A stretch of DNA of 64,000 nt from Streptomyces dengpaensis. GTDB lineage: Bacteria; Actinomycetota; Actinomycetes; Streptomycetales; Streptomycetaceae. The notes under the pieces are model-generated. The model was not told the origin of the DNA. It made no database searches and worked only from the letters and a program-made list of their open reading frames with translations. The DNA is taken from NCBI RefSeq assembly GCF_002946835.1, contig NZ_CP026652.1, positions 1,488,001 to 1,552,000 on the forward strand. The letters are read 5' to 3'. The first letter of the stretch is position 1; each line of letters starts with the position of its first letter. Positions 51,279 through 59,979 of this stretch are shown piece after piece. Both the position numbers and the translations under genes were made by a program.

Positions 51279-54200
51279 GTGGCCCACGGAATACCCCTCA
51301 CGTATCAGTGGCAGCCCGGAATGCTGCTGCGCGCCTCCACCGCTTCCCAGCCGATCCCTGTACCGGACTTTGACCTGCACGGCGACGACGCCACGATCCG
51401 CGGTCGGCAGTGGCTGGAGGAGGTATGGCGCGCCCCAGTGCCGACGGCGCTGTTCGCAGCCAGCCCCGTCCTGTGTCAGCGCGTCGCCGAGATCCTGAAC
51501 GGCACCGTCACCGACGGCCGCCGTATCAGGCGGGCCGTCCGGTCTGTTGCCGCGTACCTCCTGCGGTGGAACCACCGGCCCACGCCGTTCGGGGTATTCG
51601 CCGGCGTCGCCCCTGCTGAGCCCGCTCAAGCCGCCCACATTCTGTGGGGTGAGGGGTACCGGACTGTTCTGCGGCCTGATTCCGACTGGCTGACGGACGT
51701 CATTTCTCGCCTGGAGAGCCACCCCGCTCTGCTGGCCCGGCTGACGGTCGTGGCCAACAACACCGGCCGGTCACGTGGCAACCGGCATGTGGTGGACGGG
51801 ATGCCGACTGACGCGCACACCTCCGGCTACGCCCCGGTAGAGCTGTCGGTCCGCCTGACCCGGCCCGTGGCTGCTGTGCTGGAGGCTGCACGCACCCCGA
51901 TCCCGTACGAGCTGCTCGTGCGCCGTCTGTCCGGGCAGTTCCCCACCGCACGCCCCGAGCAGCTCGCTGGCCTGATTTCCGACCTATTGAGCAAGCACAT
52001 CCTGATCAGCAGCCTGTGGCCCCCGATGACGTCCGTCGACACGCTCGCCCACCTATGCGATGAGCTGGAGAAAGCAGACGCCATCGGCATACCCGACATC
52101 ACAGAGCTGGCCTCCCAGCTCGCTTCGATCCGGGGCGGCTTGAATCACCCGGACACCGTCGCCCCTTGGACGCTCGGCGACCCGCTGACGCAGAGCATGC
52201 AGCATGTGAGTGCCACCGGCCGTGTCCCGCTGCTGGTCGACGCTGCACTGGACTGCACCGCCCACATCCCCGAAGCCCTCCTGGCCGAAACCGCCGAGGC
52301 AGCCCAGGTCATGCACCAGCTGTCGCCTCATCCGTACGGGTATCCGCAATGGCGCGACTACCACCAGCGGTTCCTCGACCGGTACGGCAACGAGGCCCTC
52401 GTGCCCGTACTGGACCTGGTCGCGGACAGCGGCCTCGGCCTGCCCGCGGGCTTCCTGGGCTCCGAGCGCGCCCGCCCGCCGTATCAGGTGACCGACCGGG
52501 ACGAGAAGGTCCTGCGCCTGCTCCAGGAGGCGATGCTCGATGGGAGGCGTGAGCTGGTCCTCACCCGGGCGACGATCGCCGACCTGACCGCCGGCCACGC
52601 CGAACCGCTGCTGCCCCTGCCCCGGGCTGAGATCGCCGTGGAGATCCACGCCCCCACTCTGGATGCCGTGCAGTGCGGCGACTACCGGCTGCTCGTCACC
52701 GGAGCCCCCCGCCCTGGCAGCAGCATGCTCGGCCGGTTCGCGCACCTTCTCCCGCAGTCCGCTCAGACCGCGCTCACCGACTCTTACGCGACCGCCAGCC
52801 CCGGTGCCATCGCGGCGCAGCTGTCGTTCACCCCTCGGCGGCGCCGCAACGAGAACATCGCCCGCACCGTGCAGTTCCTGCCCTTCACCATCCCTCTCGG
52901 TCAGCACCACGAGTCCGGCCCCGGCGTGATCCCGCTCGACGACCTGGCGGTGACTGCGGATACCCGCCGGTTCTATCTGGTGCGCAGGTCAACGGGGCAG
53001 CACGTCGAGCCTCGCGTAGCCCATGCGCTGGAAGCGTCCGTCCACACACCGCCGCTCGCCCGGTTCCTGGCGGAGATCACCACCGCCCGCAGCGCCGCCT
53101 ACCGGGCGTTCAACTTCGGCGTCGCCGCCACCCTGCCGTACCTGCCACGCGTGCGGTACAAGCGGACGATCCTCGCGCCTGCCCGCTGGCTGCTGTCCGC
53201 CGAGGAACTGCCCGGCCGGTCCGCCCCTATGGCCGACTGGGACAAGGCACTGGCCCGGTGGCGTGAACGGCTCTGCGTCCCCGATCACCTTGCTCTGGTC
53301 GAAGACGGCCAGCAGCTGCCCCTCGACCTCGAGCAGCACATCCACCGGGCGCTGCTGCGCGCCGGCGTGGACCGCAACCGCGTTGTCGAACTGCGTGAAA
53401 GCACCACTGCGCGGGACTGGGCATGGATCGGCCGCCCCCACCAGCTCCTGATCCCACTGGCGAACTCCACCCCCGCCGACACGCCCCGCCCGCCGGATGC
53501 CGCTGCCGCCGCGCCCGGGACGCCCAGCCAGTCCACCGTCCTGTATGCCCGGCTGTTTGCGCACCCCCAGCGGTACGACGAGATCCTGACCGGCCACCTG
53601 CCCACACTGCTCGCCCAGTTCGCCACCATGCCGCTCTGGTGGTTCAGGCGCCACCGCGACACAACCCGACCGGACTCCGAACAGCACCTGGATCTGTACC
53701 TGCGCCTCCCCGATCCAACCGCCTTCGGTCCGGCCGCCCAACTGGTCAACGTATGGGCAGGCGCCCTCAGCAGCCAACATCTGGCGTCCCGCCTGGAGTT
53801 GGCTACTTACCCGCCGCAGACCGGCCCGTACGGGCACGGCCCCGCTCTGGACGCCGCGCACCTGGTGTTCGCCTCGGACTCGGCCGCCGGCGTGGCGCAG
53901 ATCCGTGCCGCTGCGGATGACGCCGCCACCGGGCAGGCCCTGACCGCTGCGAGCATGTTCGACCTGGCGGTGCGGTTCACCGGCGACGCAGATCAGGCGT
54001 CGGACTGGCTGACCCGCACTCTCCCTCAAGAACGCGGCCCCATACCCCGGGATCGAATCGCCCTGGCCCAGGCTCTGGCCGATCCCGAGCACACCGCTCT
54101 CCAAGCCCTGCCGGGCGGCTCCGAGGTCGCCGCCGCCTGGCGGCAGCGCGCTGCCGCCCTGACCGCCTACCGGCAGCAGCTGGCCACCGGGCACAACTCC

Positions 54201-54329
54201 GACAGCGTGCTGCGGTCGCTGCTCCACGAGCACTGCGTGCGGGCGCTGCCCGTCGACCCCGATCATGAACGCGCCACCGGACGGCTCGCCCGGGCCTGCG
54301 CCCTGCGACACCGGGAGCGGCAGCCGTGA
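51279..54329 (+). CDS. lanB: Class I lanthipeptide dehydratase LanB (FxLD type)
   Basis: LanB dehydrates Ser/Thr of the precursor using glutamyl-tRNA. The 1016-residue protein has the glutamylation domain with the hallmark WNHRPTPFGVFAGVAP near residue 90. A C-terminal SpaB_C-type elimination region (about 760-1000) begins PLWWFRRHRDTTRPDSEQHLDLYLRL. GTG 51279 is chosen because AGGAAGGGA lies six bases upstream; the longer frame to 51195 lacks a site. It overlaps lanC (GTGA), so the two are translated together. All parts of a full-length LanB seem present, although a second SpaB_C protein follows. Confidence 0.92.
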   Translation: MAHGIPLTYQWQPGMLLRASTASQPIPVPDFDLHGDDATIRGRQWLEEVWRAPVPTALFAASPVLCQRVAEILNGTVTDGRRIRRAVRSVAAYLLRWNHRPTPFGVFAGVAPAEPAQAAHILWGEGYRTVLRPDSDWLTDVISRLESHPALLARLTVVANNTGRSRGNRHVVDGMPTDAHTSGYAPVELSVRLTRPVAAVLEAARTPIPYELLVRRLSGQFPTARPEQLAGLISDLLSKHILISSLWPPMTSVDTLAHLCDELEKADAIGIPDITELASQLASIRGGLNHPDTVAPWTLGDPLTQSMQHVSATGRVPLLVDAALDCTAHIPEALLAETAEAAQVMHQLSPHPYGYPQWRDYHQRFLDRYGNEALVPVLDLVADSGLGLPAGFLGSERARPPYQVTDRDEKVLRLLQEAMLDGRRELVLTRATIADLTAGHAEPLLPLPRAEIAVEIHAPTLDAVQCGDYRLLVTGAPRPGSSMLGRFAHLLPQSAQTALTDSYATASPGAIAAQLSFTPRRRRNENIARTVQFLPFTIPLGQHHESGPGVIPLDDLAVTADTRRFYLVRRSTGQHVEPRVAHALEASVHTPPLARFLAEITTARSAAYRAFNFGVAATLPYLPRVRYKRTILAPARWLLSAEELPGRSAPMADWDKALARWRERLCVPDHLALVEDGQQLPLDLEQHIHRALLRAGVDRNRVVELRESTTARDWAWIGRPHQLLIPLANSTPADTPRPPDAAAAAPGTPSQSTVLYARLFAHPQRYDEILTGHLPTLLAQFATMPLWWFRRHRDTTRPDSEQHLDLYLRLPDPTAFGPAAQLVNVWAGALSSQHLASRLELATYPPQTGPYGHGPALDAAHLVFASDSAAGVAQIRAAADDAATGQALTAASMFDLAVRFTGDADQASDWLTRTLPQERGPIPRDRIALAQALADPEHTALQALPGGSEVAAAWRQRAAALTAYRQQLATGHNSDSVLRSLLHEHCVRALPVDPDHERATGRLARACALRHRERQP

Positions 54330-55549
54330 CCACCGCAACCAGCCTGGCCCTGCTGGCGGACGCCTTCGCCCGCCACCTGGCCACCCCCGTCCCGCCGCCC
54401 GAAGACCAGCCCTGGGCGGCGCAGGACTTGGCCGCCGGCGCCGCGGGATCCTCGCTCCTGCACATCGAGCGCGCCCGTACCGGAGACGGCACCTGGCAGC
54501 AGGCACACCCCTGGATCAAAACCGCCGTCGCCACCACCGTCAGCGCCGCCGACACCAGCGGCCTGTACCTGGGGGCGCCTGCGGCAGCGTTCATGCTCGA
54601 CTGCGCCGTCACCGCCGAGGCACCCCGGTACCAGGACGCGCTGGCAGCCCTGGACCACCACGTGGCTCAACTCGCCCACCGCAGATGCGACGCGGCGCGG
54701 ACTCGTATGCGCTACGGGCGTCCAGCCGGCTTCCACGAGTACGACATCTTCTACGGGCTCACCGGCATCGGCGCGTACCTGCTGCGCCAGTCCCCGTCCG
54801 GCACTGCGATGGCACGCGTCCTGGCCTACCTCGTACGGCTGACCCGCCCCATCCGGCACGGTGACCAGGGGATGCTGCCCGGCTGGTGGGTCGATCACCA
54901 GCCCGACCTCACCCCGTCCACCGTCGCCGCCGGCCACGCCAACTTCGGCGCCGCCCACGGGATTACCGGCCCGCTGCTGCTCCTTGCCCGCGCCTTGCGC
55001 CAAGGCGTGAGGGTCGACGGCCAGGAAGACGCCATCGACACCATCGTTCACTGGCTCGACACGTGGCGGCAGGACGGCCCCGCCGGATTCTGGTGGCCCG
55101 AGCACCTCCGCCTCGGTGAAGTCCGCGCCGGCCGTCCCGCCCAGCGCGGCCCGGCACGGCCCAGCTGGTGCTACGGCACCCCCGGCATCGCCCGCGCCGG
55201 ACAGCTCGCCGCCCTCGCCCGCCGCGACCCGGCTCGCCAGCGGCTGTACGAGGACGCCCTGGTCCGCTGCCTGACCGATCCCGAGCAGCTGTCCAAGATC
55301 ACCGACGCCGGCCTGTGCCACGGCTGGGCGGGCGTCTATCAGACCGCCTTCCGCGCCGCCCACGACGCTGCCGCCCCGGCTCTGCGCGCCACCCTGCCCG
55401 ACCTGGCCGCCGCCCTGACCCGGCACGCCCATCCCAGCCGCGAACCCGGCCTCCTGCAAGGCGCCGCGGGCACCGCCCTCGCCCTGACCACCGCAGCTCA
55501 CGACGCTGCGCCGACCTCGGGATGGGACGCATGCCTACTGATCGACTGA
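54326..55549 (+). CDS. lanC: Lanthionine cyclase LanC
   Basis: LanC adds Cys thiols to dehydro-residues. The 407-residue protein contains the zinc site expected of the family: SWCYGTPGIARA (Cys), LCHGWAGVYQTA (Cys-His) and AGHANFGAAHGITGP (His region). Length and order are normal. It starts at GTG 54326, overlapping the lanB stop, and its end overlaps the SpaB_C-like gene by 19 bases. The presence of all zinc ligands argues for a functional cyclase. Confidence 0.92.
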   Translation: MTTATSLALLADAFARHLATPVPPPEDQPWAAQDLAAGAAGSSLLHIERARTGDGTWQQAHPWIKTAVATTVSAADTSGLYLGAPAAAFMLDCAVTAEAPRYQDALAALDHHVAQLAHRRCDAARTRMRYGRPAGFHEYDIFYGLTGIGAYLLRQSPSGTAMARVLAYLVRLTRPIRHGDQGMLPGWWVDHQPDLTPSTVAAGHANFGAAHGITGPLLLLARALRQGVRVDGQEDAIDTIVHWLDTWRQDGPAGFWWPEHLRLGEVRAGRPAQRGPARPSWCYGTPGIARAGQLAALARRDPARQRLYEDALVRCLTDPEQLSKITDAGLCHGWAGVYQTAFRAAHDAAAPALRATLPDLAAALTRHAHPSREPGLLQGAAGTALALTTAAHDAAPTSGWDACLLID

Positions 55550-56532
55550 ACCAACCCTCCCGCCTGGAAGCGACCCTGCACGCCGTGCTGGACGTCATGG
55601 CCGGCGCCGACACGGACACCGCCGCAGCCCTCGTCGGACTCGAGCCTGCCGACCTGGACGCCGCCGTCGCCGTCTACCAGCAGGCCGGGCAACAGGCTCT
55701 CGCCCAGCAGGCGGGACCCCCGGCATGGCGTCAGCTGTACATCCAGTTCACCGACTGGGACAAGGCCGAGCAGACCGCCGCCGACCACCTCGTCCCCGTC
55801 CTGGACCTGGCCCAACAGGACGGTTTGATCACCGGATGGTGGTTCATCCGTAAGCACCCGTGCTGGCGGATGCGGCTGCTCCCGGCCTTCGGGACGCAGC
55901 TCCCCCTGGCACTGGCCGACATGCTCGACGAACTCACGGCAGCCGGACAAGTCCACCGCTGGTGGCCCGGCATCTACGAACCCGAAACCGCAGCGTTCGG
56001 CGGCGACACCAGCATGACCATCGCCCACACCCTGTTCCACGCCGACAGCCACGCCATCCTCACCACAGCACATGGCAAGCTGGGCCGCCGGGAGTTGTCA
56101 CTGCAGCTGTGCGCCACCCTGATGCGCGCCGCCGGACTGGAGTGGTACGAGCAAGGAGACGCGTGGCACCGCGTCACCCAGGAACGGCCCCTTCCCTCAG
56201 ACGTACCGGCCGCCAAAGTCCACGCCATGGCCGACAGCCTCCGACAGCTGCTCATCGCTGACACCAGCCCCTCTGGCCCCATGCTCCAGTCGGACCGCAC
56301 CCTCAAACCCGCCGCCGACTGGGTGAGCGCGTTTCGGCAGGCCGGAAGAGACCTCGGCACAGCCGCCCGGGACGGAGCCCTCGACCGGGGCCTGCGCGAG
56401 GTCATCTCCTACCACGTGATCTTCCACTGGAACCGGATCGGCCTGCCCGCCCGCACCCAGAGCGTTCTCGCTCACGCGGCACTTACCGCGATTCTGCATC
56501 CCGCTGACCCCACGGAAAGGCCGATGCCGTGA
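55531..56532 (+). CDS. Stand-alone SpaB_C-type (thiopeptide-type biosynthesis domain) protein
   Basis: The 333-residue protein resembles the C-terminal elimination domain of LanB (WRQLYIQFTDWDKAEQTAADHLVPVLDLAQ, GWWFIRKHPCWRMRLLP, HRWWPGIYEPETAAFGG). In thiopeptide and split-LanB systems such proteins do the glutamate elimination or, in others, a cycloaddition. Since the LanB here already has such a domain, this copy may act on a different step. ATG 55531 (or 55522) overlaps lanC. It overlaps the next gene by GTGA. Confidence 0.85.
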   Translation: MPTDRLNQPSRLEATLHAVLDVMAGADTDTAAALVGLEPADLDAAVAVYQQAGQQALAQQAGPPAWRQLYIQFTDWDKAEQTAADHLVPVLDLAQQDGLITGWWFIRKHPCWRMRLLPAFGTQLPLALADMLDELTAAGQVHRWWPGIYEPETAAFGGDTSMTIAHTLFHADSHAILTTAHGKLGRRELSLQLCATLMRAAGLEWYEQGDAWHRVTQERPLPSDVPAAKVHAMADSLRQLLIADTSPSGPMLQSDRTLKPAADWVSAFRQAGRDLGTAARDGALDRGLREVISYHVIFHWNRIGLPARTQSVLAHAALTAILHPADPTERPMP

Positions 56533-57704
56533 CCGCGCCGCCACACCACCCACAGGCAAAGCTCCGTCGGCTCTCCAGGCGCTTCCCCTTGGTCAGCCGA
56601 TCCCATCTCGTCTACCCCAGCTTCGCCGCCCGGATCGACGAAGTCCGCACCTGTGGGGAGAAGTCGGCGCAGGACGGACCGCTCCCCGACCGGATCAACC
56701 TCGCATGCGCCACCTGGAACCTAGCCGCACTGATCGCCTCCGACTGCGGGCTGACCGACCTGGCGACAGACCTCTGCCTGCGTCAGCTCCGTCTCTTCCA
56801 GACCGCATGGCCCGTCACCGGGGACACCGCCATCGCCAGCCTCCAGCCCATCGTCAACCTCGTACGGCTGACCGCCCGAACCGGCGACCCACAGGCCGCC
56901 TACCAGCAGCTCATGAGCGTGCACCACGCCGCACACAACGGCGGCACCGTGACCGTCCACGGACAGACCATCGACCTCACGGGCTTCACCACCGAAGCCA
57001 CCCTGAATCACATCCAGCCCTGGCTCCACGAACTCCTGCTCGACGACGGCACCCGGCTCCTCGTCGCCACTGACCAATGGCGTCAAGCGGCAGAACACGC
57101 GACCGCCTACGACAAGGAACCCGAGCGGCTGCACGGCAGCAGGCAAGCACGCATCGTGGCGAGCCTGCGCACGGACGCTCTGGACACGGCCAACTCCCTG
57201 ATCGACAAAGCCACGATCACGGAGCCATGGGAGGAAGCCGTCGCGCAGGTCCTCCGCCACTACGCCAACCACCTGGCGGGCCGCGCCACCGCAAGAGGGT
57301 TCGCCGCTGCGGCACTCGCCGTGCGGGATGCGCTGGAGCCGGACCCGCCACACCTACGCATGTTCCGGGTGCGGCTGGTCCTGGCGGCGATCGACCTGGC
57401 GCCGGAAGGCTGCGAAGTCCTCGCACGCCCCCTGTACGACGCGATCGTCAGCGACACCACACAGGCGCGCGACGCGTACGCAGCACGCGAAATCCTCCGC
57501 CACACCTTTCCACCGGCCGACGAGCGGTCACGGCACGAGCTGGAGGCGATCGTCCACGACGGCGGCCTCGGCCGGGGCACCCTGCCGGAATCGGTGCTGT
57601 CCACGATGACGCGGGCTGTCAGCACGGCTGGGGCGAGCCTCACTCAGTGCCTCACCGAGGAGGGAGGGGCATCGCCGCATGCGAGACGGCCAGGCGTCAG
57701 CTGA
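56529..57704 (+). CDS. Helical repeat protein of unknown function in the FxLD cluster
   Basis: The 391-residue soluble protein is alpha-helical, with TPR-like spacing (INLACATWNLAALIASDCGLTDLATDLCLRQLRLFQTAW, then LQPIVNLVRLTARTGDPQAAYQQLM). No catalytic motif is visible. It is coupled by GTGA to the SpaB_C-like gene. Similar proteins often accompany FxLD clusters in my memory. It could bind the precursor or another component. It is followed 203 bases later by the second methyltransferase gene. Confidence 0.7.
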   Translation: MTAPPHHPQAKLRRLSRRFPLVSRSHLVYPSFAARIDEVRTCGEKSAQDGPLPDRINLACATWNLAALIASDCGLTDLATDLCLRQLRLFQTAWPVTGDTAIASLQPIVNLVRLTARTGDPQAAYQQLMSVHHAAHNGGTVTVHGQTIDLTGFTTEATLNHIQPWLHELLLDDGTRLLVATDQWRQAAEHATAYDKEPERLHGSRQARIVASLRTDALDTANSLIDKATITEPWEEAVAQVLRHYANHLAGRATARGFAAAALAVRDALEPDPPHLRMFRVRLVLAAIDLAPEGCEVLARPLYDAIVSDTTQARDAYAAREILRHTFPPADERSRHELEAIVHDGGLGRGTLPESVLSTMTRAVSTAGASLTQCLTEEGGASPHARRPGVS

Positions 57705-57907
57705 TGCAACGACCGCCGATGCTCTGGGGGCGTGGGGCGCGTGCCGCTCTCACCCGCCACGCAATCGCCGCCTTCGACCACACCTGAGTGCTTCCGGCAA
57801 GCAGGAGGCTGAGGCATCGGCTGCGCCGCCAAGTCGCCTGTGTGGAGGCGGAAGTCACCGACGCGCCTCCCCTTCATTCCACCCCGCCAGCCCCTAACCT
57901 CGCGCGA

Positions 57908-59146
57908 ATGGAGACCACCGTGACGCCCGTCACCGATCCCGCCGTATGGCGCGACGAGCTCGCGAGCCGCCTCGTCGACAGCGGCCACCTGCGCACCCCG
58001 GAAGTTATCGCCGCGTTCCGGGGCACCGAGCGCCATCGATTCCTCCCCGGTGTCGACCTTCAGAGCGCCTGCGTCGACGACGCCGTGGCGATCAAGCACG
58101 ACGCGACGGGTGCGTTGCTTTCCTGCATCTCCGCACCCTCCATCGTCGCCACCCAGCTCGAACAACTGGGCGCCCAGCCCGGCCACAAGATCCTCGAAGC
58201 CGGGGCCGGCACCGGTTACAACGCCCGGCTGCTGTCAGAACTCGTGGCTCTCGACGGCCATGTGTGGACCGTGGATGTCGACCAGGACCTCGTCGACGGC
58301 GCGCGGAAGAACCTCGCTCAAGCCGGGGCCGCAAACGTCACCGTCGCACTGTGCGACGGCGCCGCCGGTCTGCCCGAGCATGCGCCCTTCGACCGCATCC
58401 AGTTCACGGTCGGAGCCGGGGACATCCCCGTGCAGATTCTCGACCAGCTCGCCCCCGGTGGACGCCTCGTCATCCCGATGCGAATTCGCGGCAGCATCTC
58501 CCGCAGCTTCGCGTTTGAACGCGACGGCCAGACCTGGCGGACGGTCTCCACCGAGATGATGACGTTCGTCCCCCTGCGCAAGGGCGTCTGCGACGACGTC
58601 CGAACCATGGTCGATATGGCAGGTGAGGGCGACGTGCGCTTGGAGACCTACAGCGAGCAGAGCGTCGACCGCGAGGCGATCCGCACCGTCCTGGACCAGC
58701 CCCCGGCCGAGATCTATACCAACGTGAAGTTCCGCAAGGGTGACTCCTACCAGTGGCTCTACCTGTATCTGGCATACGTGCTGCCGAACGGCCTGTCCCG
58801 GATGCCGGGGTCCCGCTCCGGCCTCATCCCGAACTTCGGCTGGGGCTCGATGACCGCACTCGACAATGACTCCTTGGCCTACCTCACGAAGCAGGAAGGC
58901 GAGGACGAGCACGGCACGTTCTGGCAGATCGGCGTCATGGGCCACGGTCCGCGCGCCGCTGAACTTGCCGACCAGGTCGCCACCGAAATCAGCGAGTGGA
59001 ACCAAGACTGGGGGAACAACTCACCCGAACCCAGCTTCCGCATGGCCGTCGGTGACGCCCGCAACCAACTGACAGCCTCCGAGCCACGCTTCGTCATGGA
59101 CAAGCCCTGCAGCCGCCTCGTCGTCGACTGGCCCCGCAGGAGTTGA
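57908..59146 (+). CDS. FxLD-system methyltransferase (PIMT-like), copy 2
   Basis: A 412-residue PIMT-like protein related to the 49703 product. It has ISAPSIVATQLEQLGAQPG, SAM motif KILEAGAGTGYNARLLSELV, acidic strand VWTVDVDQDLVDGARK and PGGRLVIPMRI. Its SAM loop is closer to canonical PIMT (GAGTGYN) than that of copy 1 (GTNGPN), so copy 2 is the better candidate for an active enzyme. The ATG at 57908 has no strong site; the GTG at 57920 is an alternative. It is the last gene before a 450-base interval with the right copy of the direct repeat. Confidence 0.88.
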   Translation: METTVTPVTDPAVWRDELASRLVDSGHLRTPEVIAAFRGTERHRFLPGVDLQSACVDDAVAIKHDATGALLSCISAPSIVATQLEQLGAQPGHKILEAGAGTGYNARLLSELVALDGHVWTVDVDQDLVDGARKNLAQAGAANVTVALCDGAAGLPEHAPFDRIQFTVGAGDIPVQILDQLAPGGRLVIPMRIRGSISRSFAFERDGQTWRTVSTEMMTFVPLRKGVCDDVRTMVDMAGEGDVRLETYSEQSVDREAIRTVLDQPPAEIYTNVKFRKGDSYQWLYLYLAYVLPNGLSRMPGSRSGLIPNFGWGSMTALDNDSLAYLTKQEGEDEHGTFWQIGVMGHGPRAAELADQVATEISEWNQDWGNNSPEPSFRMAVGDARNQLTASEPRFVMDKPCSRLVVDWPRRS

Positions 59147-59305
59147 GCCGACGATGCCATGACAGTGATGGAGAGAATTTCAGCACGGTTGACCAGCAGC
59201 ACCGAACATGCAGAGCAGCGGTATTTCCCGTTCTGGGCGCCAACACCCTTGTGCACATGTAATTTTCACAGGTTTCTGACCTGAGAGCATCGTTTACTTC
59301 CCTGG

Positions 59306-59317
59306 TTTACCTGTAAA
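59306..59317. promoter_or_regulatory. TTTAC-N2-GTAAA inverted pair in AT-rich patch
   Basis: TTTACCTGTAAA lies in the only clearly AT-rich stretch of the region, with another GTTTAC at 59292-59297. It is a reasonable promoter or operator candidate for genes downstream. Short, so could be chance. Confidence 0.3.
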
Positions 59318-59328
59318 ATCAAAGAAGG

Positions 59329-59402
59329 CCGGAAACGGTCACCCGGGCGTCGCGGACATGACGCGAGACGACAAGTCTGCGCCCCCGGAGGACATCGTGC
59401 CC
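59329..59402 (+). repeat. Right copy of the 74-bp imperfect direct repeat
   Basis: Matches 45122-45148 in 26 of the first 27 bases (one C/T difference) and more loosely to 59402. It directly follows the AT-rich patch and precedes the small membrane-protein frame at 59599. Confidence 0.7.
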
Positions 59403-59598
59403 GCCCCGTTTCCCGCCTTAGCCGGTTTGTCGGCCCATCTCAGCCGCGCCCGGACCAATGCGGTCACCAGCTGCGCAGGCGCGCCGTCCGTCAGGCGCGC
59501 TGACGCCTCAAGTCCCGCATTCACGCGGGGCATTGCCGCCGACCCGATTGGTAACGCGGGGCCCCTCGGACGCACTCGCCCAGCAGAAACCCAATTCC

Positions 59599-59979
59599 GT
59601 GAGCATCACTGTCTCCCTGGTTGTTGTGCTGGCCGTCATGGTGTGGCTGCTGATCCGCAAAGGCGGCCTCAAGGCCGGCCACGCAATAGCGGCCGTACTC
59701 CTCGGCTTCTATCTCCACGACAGCTCGCTCGCTCCGTCCATAAGCCGCGTCGTACAGAGTGCGGTCGAGACGATAAGCGGGATCCGTATGCAGACCGGCC
59801 GCCAGGGCACCCTCATAGGCCGGGGCCGTACGCCGCCTCCCCCGTCGGCTGCTGTACGGCGCGTGTGCCCCGGCGGCCACTCCCACCCGAGTCCCGGCCC
59901 GGTCGCCCCTGTTGCCCTCCCCAGACCGCTGCCGGCCATCCGTTCCTCCCTGTCAAGGCCACGTTCGGCGAGGTCACCC
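59599..59979 (+). pseudogene. Small membrane-protein sequence, open into the conservon kinase gene
   Basis: From GTG 59599 the frame encodes a hydrophobic segment (ITVSLVVVLAVMVWLLI) and then RKGGLKAGHAIAAVLLGFYLHDSS, LAPSISRVV. I associate this pattern with small membrane proteins of actinobacterial conjugative elements, usually about 65-70 residues. Here no stop follows, and the frame runs in phase into the cvnA start at 59980 through low-complexity Pro/Arg sequence. It may be a remnant whose stop was lost, or a real N-terminal extension. Treat as uncertain. Confidence 0.4.

Larger units (their letters stand above)
59147..59598. other. Interval with AT-rich patch and right copy of the direct repeat
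   Basis: No gene is supported. From about 59236 to 59327 the sequence is strikingly AT-rich for this window. It contains the inverted pair TTTAC/GTAAA (59306-59310 and 59313-59317) and a tandem GTTTAC. The right repeat copy begins at 59329. Confidence 0.6.
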
